NCBI RefSeq assembly: GCF_000719515.1
Contig: NZ_JOGR01000003.1
Span: 186,001-250,000 of the forward strand
Length of the DNA: 64,000 bases
DNA from: Glycomyces sp. NRRL B-16210
Lineage (GTDB): Bacteria > Actinomycetota > Actinomycetes > Mycobacteriales > Micromonosporaceae
Direction of reading: 5' to 3'
Under the pieces are notes generated by a model that searched no databases, was not told the origin of the DNA, and saw nothing but the letters and a program-made list of their open reading frames with translations. A program made the position numbers and the translations under genes. Of this stretch, positions 18,766 to 27,929 are shown piece by piece (the stretch's first letter is position 1; each line of letters begins with the position of its first letter).

Positions 18766-18771
18766 AGCCTA
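18766..18771 (-). promoter_or_regulatory. Leaderless -10 element (TAGGCT) for mshB
   Basis: TAGGCT, seven bases, ATG; this spacing decides the start codon. Confidence 0.5.
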
Positions 18772-18887
18772 GCGGGATCGAGGCCGTTCACACGCGCCTC
18801 AGGCGCCACTCCGGCCGCTTTGGGGCGATCGAATGAAACTTAGCAATCTACCGACCCGTCTGGAAGAATGCTCGTAACTGTGATGCA

Positions 18888-18916
18888 CCCCATGGACCTA
18901 AGTCACATTCATGGGG
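18888..18916. promoter_or_regulatory. Inverted repeat in the sdh upstream region
   Basis: CCCCATG (18888-18894) and CATGGGG (18910-18916) form 7-bp arms around a 15-nt spacer. TATTCT (18918-18923), a possible -10 box, follows at once. An operator for the sdh operon is plausible but unproven. Confidence 0.35.
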
Positions 18917-19004
18917 CTATTCTGCGCTGACGGGCCCAGGCTCGAGGCGAGCAGACCGAGCTTCAGCCCACCAGAAGGCGATGCAGCGCGAAGGGGCGCC
19001 ACAT

Positions 19005-19811
19005 ATGACCACGACAGACGAACCCGCCGTCTCCCGACCGCCGCGGGCCGCGATCAAGGCGCGGAACCTGCGGATCGACAACTGGAGGCGGGGGCCGATC
19101 CTCACGGTCCTCGGCATCACCGCCTGGGTCGCCTACGCGACCTTCCGGGTGTTCTACCAAGGCGACTACTGGGTCGCCGACTACCACTACCTGACGCCGT
19201 TCTACTCCCCGTGCGTCTCCGTGGGCTGCGTCCCCGAGTCGGCCCACTTCGGACGGTTCATACCGGACAGCCCGCTCATCCCCTACGCGGCGCTGAGCCT
19301 GCCGTTCCTCCTGGCCTTCCGCCTCACCTGCTACTACTACCGCAAGGCCTACTACCGGTCCTTCTGGCTCTCCCCGCCCGCGTGCGCCGTGCCCGACGGG
19401 CACACCCGCTACACCGGCGAGACGCGCTTCCCGCTGATCCTCCAGAACTTCCACCGGTACTTCTTCTACCTCGCGGTCGCGATCTCGCTCGTCAACTCCT
19501 GGGACGCGGTCCTGGCCTTCCACTCCCCCGACGGCTTCGGTTTCGGCCTGGGCAACGTGGTGCTGACGGCGAACGTGATCCTGCTGTGGTGCTACACGCT
19601 CGGCTGCCACTCGTGCCGGCACGTGATGGGCGGGCGGCTCAAGCACTTCTCGAAGCACCCCGTGCGGTACCGGCTGTGGACGCTCTCCAGCGCGCTCAAC
19701 GACCGACACATGATGTGGGCCTGGATCACGCTGGGGTCCCTGGCGCTCACCGACTTCTACGTCATGGCCGTCGCCGCGGGCTGGTTCGACGACCTCCGCT
19801 TCATCAACTAA
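19005..19811 (+). CDS. sdhC: Succinate dehydrogenase membrane subunit
   Basis: A 268-residue protein with about five hydrophobic helices, located directly before sdhA and sdhB and resembling the large single membrane subunit of mycobacterial Sdh1. A Cys/His-rich motif, CYTLGCHSCRH, lies near residues 196-206 in a membrane helix end. In mycobacterial Sdh1 a membrane-embedded Rieske-type iron-sulfur centre has been reported in this subunit, so these residues are candidate ligands (inference). It anchors the complex and passes electrons to quinone. The ATG at 19005 has AAGGGG at 8 nt; a less likely ATG lies at 18981. Confidence 0.85.
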   Translation: MTTTDEPAVSRPPRAAIKARNLRIDNWRRGPILTVLGITAWVAYATFRVFYQGDYWVADYHYLTPFYSPCVSVGCVPESAHFGRFIPDSPLIPYAALSLPFLLAFRLTCYYYRKAYYRSFWLSPPACAVPDGHTRYTGETRFPLILQNFHRYFFYLAVAISLVNSWDAVLAFHSPDGFGFGLGNVVLTANVILLWCYTLGCHSCRHVMGGRLKHFSKHPVRYRLWTLSSALNDRHMMWAWITLGSLALTDFYVMAVAAGWFDDLRFIN

Positions 19812-19825
19812 CGAGGACGGGCACC

Positions 19826-21760
19826 ATGAGCGACAACGACATCAACGAGGTCGAGCACCTGGCCTGCGACGTCCTCGTCATCGGCGCCGGCGGCGCGGGC
19901 CTGCGGGCCGCCGTCGAGGCGCGCCTGGCCGGCAAGAGCGTCATCGTCATCTCCAAGTCCCTGTTCGGCAAGGCGCACACCGTCATGGCCGAGGGCGGCG
20001 CCGCCGCCGCGATGGGCAACGTGAACTCCAACGACAACTGGCAGGTCCACTTCCGCGACACCATGCGCGGGGGCAAGTTCCTCAACGACTACCGCATGGC
20101 CGAACTCCACGCGAGGGAAGCGCCGCAGCGGATCTGGGAGCTGGAGACCTACGGGGCGCTGTTCGACCGCACCCCCGACGGGAGGATCAGCCAGCGCAAC
20201 TTCGGCGGCCACGAGTACCCGCGCCTCGCCCACGTCGGCGACCGCACCGGGCTCGAACTCATCCGCACCCTCCAGCAGAAGCTCGTCTCGCTCGAGCAGG
20301 ACGACCAGGCCGCCGGCGAGAGCGAGACGAAACTCCAGGTCATCGACGAGACGACGATCACCGAGCTGTTCACCGAAGGCGGAGCGGTCAAGGGCGCCTT
20401 CGGGTACCGGCGCTCCACCGGGCGGTTCATCGCGATCGCCGCCCCCGCGGTCGTCGTCGCCACCGGCGGCATCGGGCGCTCGTTCAAGGTCACCTCGAAC
20501 TCGTGGGAGTACACCGGCGACGGGCACGCGCTGGCGCTGCGGGCCGGGGCGCGCCTGATCAACATGGAGTTCATCCAGTTCCACCCCACCGGGATGGTCT
20601 GGCCGCCTTCGGTGCGCGGCATCCTCGTCACCGAGTCGGTGCGCGGCGACGGCGGGGTCCTGAAGAACTCGAGCGGCGAGCGGTTCATGTTCGACTACAT
20701 CCCCGAGGTGTTCAAGGCGCAGTACGCCGACAACCCCGAGGAGGCCGACCGCTGGTACACCGACCCCGACAGCAACCGCAGGCCGCCGGAGCTGCTGCCG
20801 CGCGACGAGGTCGCCCGGGCCATCAACTCGGAGGTCAAGGCGGGCAGGGGCACCGAGCACGGCGGCGTGTACCTCGACATCGCCTCGCGGCGGGACGCCG
20901 AGACCATCCGGCGCGGACTCCCGTCGATGTACCACCAGTTCAAGGAGCTCGCCGACGTCGACATCACCGCCGAGCCGATGGAGGTGGGCCCGACCTGCCA
21001 CTACATCATGGGCGGCATCGAGGTCGACGCCGACACGACCGCCTCGGCCGTCACCGGGCTGTTCGCGGCCGGCGAGGTCTCGGGCGGGATGCACGGCTCG
21101 AACCGCCTCGGCGGGAACTCGCTCTCGGACCTGCTCGTCTTCGGCAAGCGGGCCGGCGAGCACGCCGCCGAGCACGCCACGGCGGCGGCGTCGCCGAAGC
21201 TCACTGACGCGGAGATCGCGGCCGCGGCCGAGGACGCCTTGCGGCCCTTCGCGAATGACGGCGAGAACCCGTACGAACTCCAGAACGCGCTCCAGGCGAT
21301 CAACGGCCGCCTCGTCGGGATCATCCGCAAGGCGGGCGAACTCGAAGAGGCGCTGACCGAACTCGCGGCCTTGAAAGAACGCATCGCGAACGTCAACGCC
21401 GCCGGCGGGCGGGCCTACAACCCCGGCTGGCACCTGGCCCTGGACCTGCGGAACATGTACGTCTGCTCGGTGGCGACCGCGCTGGCGGCGCTGGAGCGCG
21501 ACGAGTCCCGCGGCGGGCACACCAGGGAGGACGCCCCGGGCATGAACCCGGACTGGCGCAAGGTGAACCTCGTGGCCTCGTTCGAAGGCGACGACGTGCG
21601 ACTGACGCGCCAGCCCGTCCCGGCCATGACCGCGGAGCTGCTGGGGCTCTTCGAGACCGCGGAGCTGTCGAAGTACATGACCCCCGAGGAGTACCAGGGC
21701 GGCTCCGCGACCACTGACCTCACGACCACCGACCCCACTGCGACCGTGGAGGAGAGCTGA
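19826..21760 (+). CDS. sdhA: Succinate dehydrogenase flavoprotein subunit
   Basis: A 644-residue flavoprotein. The FAD dinucleotide fold is VLVIGAGGAGLRAAVEA near residues 15-31, and the flavin-attachment region SLFGKAHTVMAEGGAAAA contains the expected His. The substrate-site block FIQFHPTGM and the late GSNRLGGNSLSDLLVFG are both present. It oxidises succinate to fumarate at the membrane. It starts 14 nt after sdhC with a GAGGACGG ribosome site, and its TGA overlaps the sdhB ATG (TGATG). Confidence 0.97.
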   Translation: MSDNDINEVEHLACDVLVIGAGGAGLRAAVEARLAGKSVIVISKSLFGKAHTVMAEGGAAAAMGNVNSNDNWQVHFRDTMRGGKFLNDYRMAELHAREAPQRIWELETYGALFDRTPDGRISQRNFGGHEYPRLAHVGDRTGLELIRTLQQKLVSLEQDDQAAGESETKLQVIDETTITELFTEGGAVKGAFGYRRSTGRFIAIAAPAVVVATGGIGRSFKVTSNSWEYTGDGHALALRAGARLINMEFIQFHPTGMVWPPSVRGILVTESVRGDGGVLKNSSGERFMFDYIPEVFKAQYADNPEEADRWYTDPDSNRRPPELLPRDEVARAINSEVKAGRGTEHGGVYLDIASRRDAETIRRGLPSMYHQFKELADVDITAEPMEVGPTCHYIMGGIEVDADTTASAVTGLFAAGEVSGGMHGSNRLGGNSLSDLLVFGKRAGEHAAEHATAAASPKLTDAEIAAAAEDALRPFANDGENPYELQNALQAINGRLVGIIRKAGELEEALTELAALKERIANVNAAGGRAYNPGWHLALDLRNMYVCSVATALAALERDESRGGHTREDAPGMNPDWRKVNLVASFEGDDVRLTRQPVPAMTAELLGLFETAELSKYMTPEEYQGGSATTDLTTTDPTATVEES

Positions 21761-22542
21761 TGAGCACGAGGACCTTCCGGGTATGGCGGGGCGACGCGGA
21801 CGGCGGCGATTTCGCCGAGTTCGACGTGGCGGTCAACGAGGGCGAGGTGATCCTCGACGTGGTGCACCGCATCCAGGCCGAGCAGGCGCCCGACCTCGCG
21901 GTGCGGTGGAACTGCAAGGCCGGCAAGTGCGGCTCGTGCTCGGCGGAGGTGAACGGGACGCCGCGGCTGATGTGCATGACCCGGATGAACCTCTTCGACG
22001 AGGGCGAGCAGGTCACGATCACGCCGCTGCGGACCTTCCCCGTGGTGCGCGACCTGGTGACCGACGTGTCCTTCAACTACGAGAAGGCCAGGGAGATGCC
22101 CGCGTTCGCGCCCCCGGCCGGCCTCGAGCCGGGCGAGTACCGGATGAAGCAGGTCGACGTGGAGCGCAGCCAGGAGTTCCGCAAGTGCATCGAGTGCTTC
22201 CTGTGCCAGAACACCTGCCACGTGGTGCGCGACCACGAGGAGAACAAGCCGCCGTTCGCGGGCCCGCGCCTGTTCATCCGGGCCGCGGAGCTGGACATGC
22301 ACCCGCTCGACGCGAGGGACGACCGGCGAGAGGCCGCGCAGGACGACCAGGGCCTGGGCTACTGCAACATCACCAAGTGCTGCACCGAGGTGTGCCCCGA
22401 GCACATCCGCATCACCGACAACGCGATCATCCCGATGAAGGAGCGCGTGGCCGGGGACCGGTACGACCCGCTGGTGTGGCTGGGCCGCAAGATCTTCCGC
22501 AAGGGGAAGAAGCCCACGGAGGCCAAGTCCCCTGCGGACTAG
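21760..22542 (+). CDS. sdhB: Succinate dehydrogenase iron-sulfur subunit
   Basis: A 260-residue protein with three cluster motifs: a plant-type [2Fe-2S] motif CKAGKCGSC near residues 49-57 with a later Cys in LMCM, then CIECFLCQNTC (4Fe-4S) and CCTEVCPEHI (3Fe-4S type) in the C-terminal ferredoxin-like domain. It relays electrons from SdhA to the membrane subunit. The start overlaps the sdhA stop, which supports coupled translation of the three-gene operon. Confidence 0.96.
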   Translation: MSTRTFRVWRGDADGGDFAEFDVAVNEGEVILDVVHRIQAEQAPDLAVRWNCKAGKCGSCSAEVNGTPRLMCMTRMNLFDEGEQVTITPLRTFPVVRDLVTDVSFNYEKAREMPAFAPPAGLEPGEYRMKQVDVERSQEFRKCIECFLCQNTCHVVRDHEENKPPFAGPRLFIRAAELDMHPLDARDDRREAAQDDQGLGYCNITKCCTEVCPEHIRITDNAIIPMKERVAGDRYDPLVWLGRKIFRKGKKPTEAKSPAD

Positions 22543-22684
22543 CACCCTCAGGGGACCGGAACTGTCGGACCCTTGAGGCAGGGTTGTTGTCAGGGGTGCT
22601 GCGAATGTCCGTTTTGAAGGCTGACGCCGGGAACACCCGCATTCACCTTCGACGCCGGTACCGGCGGCACTGACGTATACAAGG

Positions 22685-22725
22685 CTGCGGGGCGGGACAT
22701 CGCAATGCGATGTCCCGCCCCGCAG
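22685..22725. terminator. Strong hairpin between sdhB and ohr
   Basis: An 18-bp perfect stem (22685-22702 with 22708-22725) closes a 5-nt loop. It sits 12 nt beyond the stop of ohr on the minus strand and about 140 nt after sdhB, so it can end both convergent transcripts. Confidence 0.8.
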
Positions 22726-22737
22726 CGCACGTGCGGT

Positions 22738-23166
22738 TCACTCGGCGGCGGTGTCGACCAGGTCGATCTCGACCACGATGTTGCCGCGGGTCGCGTTCGA
22801 GTACGGGCAGACCTGGTGCGCCTTGGCGACCAGGCCCTCCGCGACCTCGCGGGACGCACCCGGGGTCGCGACCTCCAGGATCGCGTTGAGGCCGAAGCCC
22901 TCGCCCTCCTTGCCGATCCCGACGCTGGCCTCCACGGTTGAGGCGCCGAGGTCGACCTTCGCGGCGCGGGCGACCGCCTGGAGCGCGCTGTGGAAACAGG
23001 CCGCGTATCCGGCGGCGAACAGCTGCTCGGGGTTGGCCTTCCCGCCGGGGCCGCCGAGCTCCTTCTGGACGGCCAGGTCGAGCTCGACGAGCCCGTCGTC
23101 GGTGGCGACGTGGCCGTCGCGACCGGCGCCGGAGGACTTGGCGTGTGCGGTGTACAGGGCTTCCAT
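22738..23166 (-). CDS. ohr: Organic hydroperoxide resistance protein
   Basis: A 142-residue Ohr/OsmC-fold thiol peroxidase. The two catalytic cysteines are in YAACFHSAL (near residue 57) and VCPYSNATRGN (near residue 120), in the spacing of Ohr rather than OsmC. It reduces organic hydroperoxides and peroxynitrite with lipoylated protein donors in related bacteria. It lies 24 nt downstream of ohrR on the same strand, so the pair is one operon controlled from the palindrome upstream of ohrR. Confidence 0.95.
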   Translation of the reverse strand: MEALYTAHAKSSGAGRDGHVATDDGLVELDLAVQKELGGPGGKANPEQLFAAGYAACFHSALQAVARAAKVDLGASTVEASVGIGKEGEGFGLNAILEVATPGASREVAEGLVAKAHQVCPYSNATRGNIVVEIDLVDTAAE

Positions 23167-23190
23167 GATGTCTCCTTCTCCTTGACGCCG

Positions 23191-23634
23191 CTATCGCGCG
23201 GCGCGGTGCCGTATGACCGATTCGGTGAACTCGTTGAGCTTGTCGCGCAGCGCGAGCAGCTCCTCCAAGGGCATACCCGCGGCGGTGCCGACCACCTCGG
23301 TGACCGCGCATCCCTCGCGTTCGAGCGCGGCGCCGGCCTCGGTGAGGTGCACGGTGACGCGCCGCTCGTCGCCGAACTCGCGCCGCCGCTCCACGAACCC
23401 GGCCGCCTCCAGCCGCTTCAGCAGCGGAGAGAGGGTCCCGGAGTCGAGTTGCAGGGCGTCGCCGAGCGCGGAGACGGTGCGACCGTCCTGCTCCCACAGC
23501 GCCATGAGGACCAGGAACTGCGGGTAGGTCAGGCCGAGCCGGTCGAGCACCGGCCGGTAGAGGCCGATGACCGCCCGCGAAGCGGTGTACAGCGCGAAGC
23601 AGGCCAGCTCGCCGATCCTCGGTGTCGTCTCCAT
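23191..23634 (-). CDS. ohrR: MarR family peroxide-sensing repressor OhrR
   Basis: A 147-residue winged-helix regulator. The sensing Cys is Cys12 in ELACFALYTASR, the motif conserved in OhrR proteins. Helix-turn-helix and wing regions are at about residues 50-90 (LDSGTLSPLLKRLEAAGFVERRR). Only the N-terminal cysteine is visible in the expected place, so it is probably a one-Cys type. Oxidation by organic peroxide would release it from DNA and induce ohr. The ATG at 23634 is preferred to one seven codons upstream, which overlaps the operator side. Confidence 0.93.
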   Translation of the reverse strand: METTPRIGELACFALYTASRAVIGLYRPVLDRLGLTYPQFLVLMALWEQDGRTVSALGDALQLDSGTLSPLLKRLEAAGFVERRREFGDERRVTVHLTEAGAALEREGCAVTEVVGTAAGMPLEELLALRDKLNEFTESVIRHRAAR

Positions 23635-23649
23635 GCAGATAACGATAGC

Positions 23650-23666
23650 GCGCAATTAAGTTGCGC
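23650..23666. promoter_or_regulatory. Putative OhrR operator
   Basis: GCGCAA-TTAAG-TTGCGC: perfect 6-bp arms with a 5-nt centre, 16 nt upstream of the ohrR start. The AT-rich core resembles OhrR/MarR sites. Confidence 0.6.
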
Positions 23667-23759
23667 ACAATCAAAATGCGTGTGACGGGCCCTACTCGCT
23701 CGATCCGGCGCGCCATCCGCTTCGACTCGGCGGCCGCGGAGCGCCGAGCGGCCGGGGCC

Positions 23760-24347
23760 TTACGGCTCCGGGTGCTTCGGCGTCCGGTCGAAGCGGAGGT
23801 GGCGCGCGACCTCCCGCAGCGCCGCCTCCGGATCGGCCCGCACCGCCGGCGGGAAGTTCCCGGCCATGAGGAGTTCGGCGAAGCCGTGGACGAGCGACCA
23901 GGACGCGAGGGCGCCCGCGTTGAAGCCCGGGGACTCGCCCGGTTCCGGCACGCCCGAGCCGCGGTGGAGGGCCGCGGCGGCGCGATCGGAGGCCCGTCGC
24001 AGTTCGGGGTCGTCGCCGTGGAGCAGTTCGGGTCGGAACATCGTCTCGAAATAGGGTCGGTGGTCGATGGCGAAGCGCACGTAGGCGGCGCCGACGTCGA
24101 TGAAGTCCCCCGTGTCCTTCCAGGCCAGGTCGAGGGCGTCGGCGAAGCGGTCGAAGCCCTCGGCGGCGACGGCGGTCAGGAGCCCGGCCTTGTCGCCGAA
24201 GTGGTGGGCCGGGGCGGCGTGGGAGACGCCGGCGCGCTTGGCGACGGCGCGCAGGCTCAGGGCGCTCGGCCCGGCCTCGCCGACGGCCTCGACGGCCGCG
24301 TCGATGAGGGCGCGGCGGAGGTCGCCGTGGTGGTAGCGATCGGTCAC
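23760..24347 (-). CDS. TetR family regulator
   Basis: A 195-residue repressor with the TetR N-terminal DNA-binding domain (LRAVAKRAGVSHAAPAHHFGDKAGLL, about residues 33-58 in pieces) and a helical ligand domain. It is divergent from the small membrane protein gene at 24473. Two matching palindromes in between each overlap one promoter -35 element, so it should repress both itself and the membrane protein. The GTG start lies six nt after TACAGT, indicating a leaderless message. The ligand is unknown. Confidence 0.9.
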   Translation of the reverse strand: MTDRYHHGDLRRALIDAAVEAVGEAGPSALSLRAVAKRAGVSHAAPAHHFGDKAGLLTAVAAEGFDRFADALDLAWKDTGDFIDVGAAYVRFAIDHRPYFETMFRPELLHGDDPELRRASDRAAAALHRGSGVPEPGESPGFNAGALASWSLVHGFAELLMAGNFPPAVRADPEAALREVARHLRFDRTPKHPEP

Positions 24348-24353
24348 GGGACC

Positions 24354-24381
24354 ACTGTAGCGCGGATCTTGACAGTGTCAA
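24354..24381 (-). promoter_or_regulatory. tetR promoter with overlapping operator
   Basis: On the minus strand TTGACA (24381-24376), a 16-nt spacer and TACAGT (24359-24354), then six bases to GTG. The palindrome TTGACAGTGTCAA (24369-24381) covers the -35. Confidence 0.7.
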
Positions 24382-24409
24382 TCACCACATCCAGGCGATC
24401 CGCTTCTAA

Positions 24410-24439
24410 CTTGACATTGTCAAGACTGCTGCGTAGGTT
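24410..24439 (+). promoter_or_regulatory. Promoter of the small membrane protein with overlapping operator
   Basis: TTGACA (24411-24416), 17 nt, TAGGTT (24434-24439). The palindrome CTTGACATTGTCAAG (24410-24424) covers the -35 and matches the operator at 24369-24381. Centre-to-centre distance is 42 bp, about four helical turns. Confidence 0.72.
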
Positions 24440-24472
24440 GAGTTCCAGACCCACTGGAATGAGGAAACCCGA

Positions 24473-24898
24473 ATGTTCGAAACCGCCATCGCCCTCAGCG
24501 ACGCCTCGCGCATCCTCGCCGGCGTCGTGCTGCTCACCATCGTCACCATCGAGTTCGGCGGCACCTTCCTGGTGCGCGTCGCCTCCGGCGGCGTGCCGCT
24601 CACCGACTTCCAGAAGTCCTTCTCCCGCGCCGGGCACGCCCACGCCGGCGTGCTCGTGATCCTCAGCCTCGTCGCGCTGGTCCTGGCCGACGCGAGCGGC
24701 CTGACCGGGTTCTGGGGCTGGGTCGCCCGCGCCGCGATCCCGGCCGCCGCGATCCTCATGTCCGGCGGGTTCTTCGCCGCGATGGCCGGCAAGGACCGCA
24801 CCGCGCCGAACAAGGCCATCGCGCTGCTCTACGTCGGCGCCGCGAGCCTCGCGGCCGGAAGCCTGACCCTCGGCATCGGCCTGCTGACCGCCGGATAG
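24473..24898 (+). CDS. Small four-helix membrane protein under TetR control
   Basis: A 141-residue protein with four hydrophobic segments (about residues 12-33, 55-78, 82-106, 115-139). A GHAHAGVLV motif sits at the start of the second helix, and its histidines could bind a metal or heme. I do not recognise a named family. A GAGGAAACC ribosome site precedes the ATG. Control by the divergent TetR regulator suggests induction by a small molecule. Confidence 0.8.
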   Translation: MFETAIALSDASRILAGVVLLTIVTIEFGGTFLVRVASGGVPLTDFQKSFSRAGHAHAGVLVILSLVALVLADASGLTGFWGWVARAAIPAAAILMSGGFFAAMAGKDRTAPNKAIALLYVGAASLAAGSLTLGIGLLTAG

Positions 24899-25032
24899 GC
24901 CCTCGAACGTGGGCGCCCGCACCCGGCTGCCTCACACCCAGCCGCCCGACACCCGCGGCCGGGGGTGGGCGCCCACTCCATCGGAGGTCGCGCCGCACCC
25001 CGCCGGGGCGGGGCCGCCTAGACTTGATCCTC

Positions 25033-26106
<1,074 letters not shown>

Positions 26107-26153
26107 TGGTCGGCTTCGGCCGGTAGGGCCGCTTCGGCGAGGCTCGCCTGCGG

Positions 26154-26822
26154 CTACGCCGTGCCGTCGAACAGTCCTCCGCCGCCGTCGAGCAGCCTGC
26201 TGTAGCGCAGGCGCAGCGCGCGCTCGGTGCTCGCCACGAGCGCGGCCACCATGAGCGTCACGTTGAACCACGCGGGGAACTGGAACGGCGAGGTGTAGGA
26301 GCCGAGGTTCTCGGCCACCGGCGGGATCCGGCTGATCTGCTCGACGATCTGCGGCACGCCGAGGACCAGCGCGACGACGAGAACGCCGACGGACACGAAC
26401 CCGATGGCGCGGCCGACTGCCGGATGCGCACGCTCCAGGCGGGCGCGCAGGCCTTCGGCCGAGGCCGGGTCCGGCGCGAGCTGATGCGAGACGCCGTCCT
26501 CGGTCACGTAGTGGCAGCGCTTGAGTCCGAAGTCGCTGGCGACGACCTCGACGGTGCCGCCGGGCACCGAGAACGCGGCGGGGAGCTTGGAGCTGGCGTG
26601 GTTGCGGCCGTCGCGGTAGAGCTTCGCCCGGACCTCGCCGTCCGCGTCGCCGCCGAGGCGGACGTCCACGGACCAGATCTGGCGCTCGCCGTTCTCGTCC
26701 TTGAGGTGCAGGTGGAACAGCGTGCGCGAGAACGGCTGCCACCACCGGTACGGCTTGAGGCCGTGGCCGTCTCCAGGCTTCAGCCGCCGAGCGGCGCGCT
26801 TCTGCTTCCATCCGGAGGACAT
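26154..26822 (-). CDS. Uncharacterised two-helix membrane protein
   Basis: A 222-residue protein. Residues 1-130 are soluble and beta-rich, with a block FHLHLKDENGERQIWSVDV near 35-55. Membrane segments follow at about 140-160 and 183-203, ending in a short tail. I do not recognise a family. The ATG at 26822 has AGGA 8 nt upstream; a start six codons earlier is possible. It ends 47 nt from ychF, convergent with it. Confidence 0.75.
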   Translation of the reverse strand: MSSGWKQKRAARRLKPGDGHGLKPYRWWQPFSRTLFHLHLKDENGERQIWSVDVRLGGDADGEVRAKLYRDGRNHASSKLPAAFSVPGGTVEVVASDFGLKRCHYVTEDGVSHQLAPDPASAEGLRARLERAHPAVGRAIGFVSVGVLVVALVLGVPQIVEQISRIPPVAENLGSYTSPFQFPAWFNVTLMVAALVASTERALRLRYSRLLDGGGGLFDGTA

Positions 26823-26947
26823 GCCGGCAATCCTAGCCACGCGCGGAGGCCGCGGAGTCCGACTGCTGCGAGCCCGGACGGCTCAGATCGTTCGGTGTGG
26901 AGGCGGGCCCTCGGAGCGTGGAAGGTGCTGGTGTGGCGCTTCGGCCT

Positions 26948-27214
26948 ATGATGTCGGCTATGACCACGACCGGCGATGACGATCTCGTTCTCGAATTCTC
27001 GCCGCCGCTCATCGCGCTCCTGCTGGCGGCCGAGCGCTCGAAGGGCGGTCCCCTCACCGAGGAAGAGGTCCTCGACCTGCGCGACGGGGCGACCTGCATT
27101 CGGATGCCGCGTTCGGTGGCGGCGCTCATGGCGGACCAGCGGGGCTACGCCGACCTCGACCCGGAACGGTGCTGGGAGCAATGGCAGACCGTACGGGACG
27201 GGTTCGACGGCTGA
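26948..27214 (+). CDS. Small uncharacterised protein
   Basis: An 88-residue acidic protein (core DDDLVLEFSPPLIALLLAAE), probably soluble and helical. The start is uncertain: ATGs at 26948, 26951 and 26960 are in frame and none has a good ribosome site. I recognise no family. Codon use matches the neighbourhood (third positions G/C), which supports it as a real gene. Confidence 0.6.
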   Translation: MMSAMTTTGDDDLVLEFSPPLIALLLAAERSKGGPLTEEEVLDLRDGATCIRMPRSVAALMADQRGYADLDPERCWEQWQTVRDGFDG

Positions 27215-27309
27215 ATCGGCGCGGACCGGACGCCGCATGGGCGGCGGGCCCCGGTTCGCGCGAACGCGGCGAGCGAGCATTACGGCCGTCAGGAGTTCGT
27301 GAACACCAG

Positions 27310-27846
27310 CTAAGGCAGGGACAGCCCCGACACGACCACGTCGAGCAGGAGGTCCCGGTCGCTGCCGTCTCCGAGCCGCACGGCGTGCTCGACTCCGCAG
27401 ACGAGGCGCTGGACCTGGTCGAGCGAGAGGTCGGGACGCACGGCTCCCGCGGTGATCGCGTTCGTAAGCACCGTCTGCGCGAGGTCGAAGAGCTCGTCGC
27501 GGAGGCCGCGCGCCGCGCTCGAGACCTCGTCCGAGAGCAGCACGGTCTGGAGGCCCTGATGCTCGAGCTGGCGGGTGGCCGTGCTCCGCACGAGCCGCGT
27601 GAACGCAAGAGCCGGATCGGGATCCGCAGCGGCGGTTCGGGCCTCGTCCACAAGCTGTTCGAGGGCCTCGATGGTGAGCGCTTCGACCAGGGCCGTCACC
27701 GTCGGGAAGTGGCGGTAGACGGTGGCGACGCCGACGCCCGCCTCTCGGGCCAGATCGTTCAACCGCAGCTCGGTGATCGGCTGCCGGCGTGCGGCGTCGA
27801 GGATCCTGGCGCGCGAGCGCGCCGCGTCCGATCGGAGCGTGGGCAT
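27310..27846 (-). CDS. TetR family regulator
   Basis: A 178-residue repressor with an N-terminal helix-turn-helix (LNDLAREAGVGVATVYRHFP near residues 28-47) and a helical ligand domain. It is divergent from a short-chain dehydrogenase gene; a perfect 10-bp inverted repeat lies between them. The ATG follows TAGGCT by six nt, so the message is probably leaderless. The likely target is the dehydrogenase gene plus autoregulation. Confidence 0.9.
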   Translation of the reverse strand: MPTLRSDAARSRARILDAARRQPITELRLNDLAREAGVGVATVYRHFPTVTALVEALTIEALEQLVDEARTAAADPDPALAFTRLVRSTATRQLEHQGLQTVLLSDEVSSAARGLRDELFDLAQTVLTNAITAGAVRPDLSLDQVQRLVCGVEHAVRLGDGSDRDLLLDVVVSGLSLP

Positions 27847-27852
27847 GACGAC

Positions 27853-27858
27853 AGCCTA
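27853..27858 (-). promoter_or_regulatory. Leaderless -10 element (TAGGCT) for the TetR gene
   Basis: TAGGCT, six bases, ATG at 27846. Its -35 region falls inside the inverted repeat at 27876-27903. Confidence 0.5.
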
Positions 27859-27875
27859 CACGATGTGGATGCTTC

Positions 27876-27903
27876 ATCCGTTTCAAGCTACGCTGAAACG
27901 GAT
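27876..27903. promoter_or_regulatory. Probable TetR operator
   Basis: ATCCGTTTCA and TGAAACGGAT form perfect 10-bp arms around an 8-nt spacer, in the 83-bp gap between the divergent tetR and dehydrogenase genes. Confidence 0.75.
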
Positions 27904-27929
27904 AAGTAATCCATATCAAGGAGTGGCTC

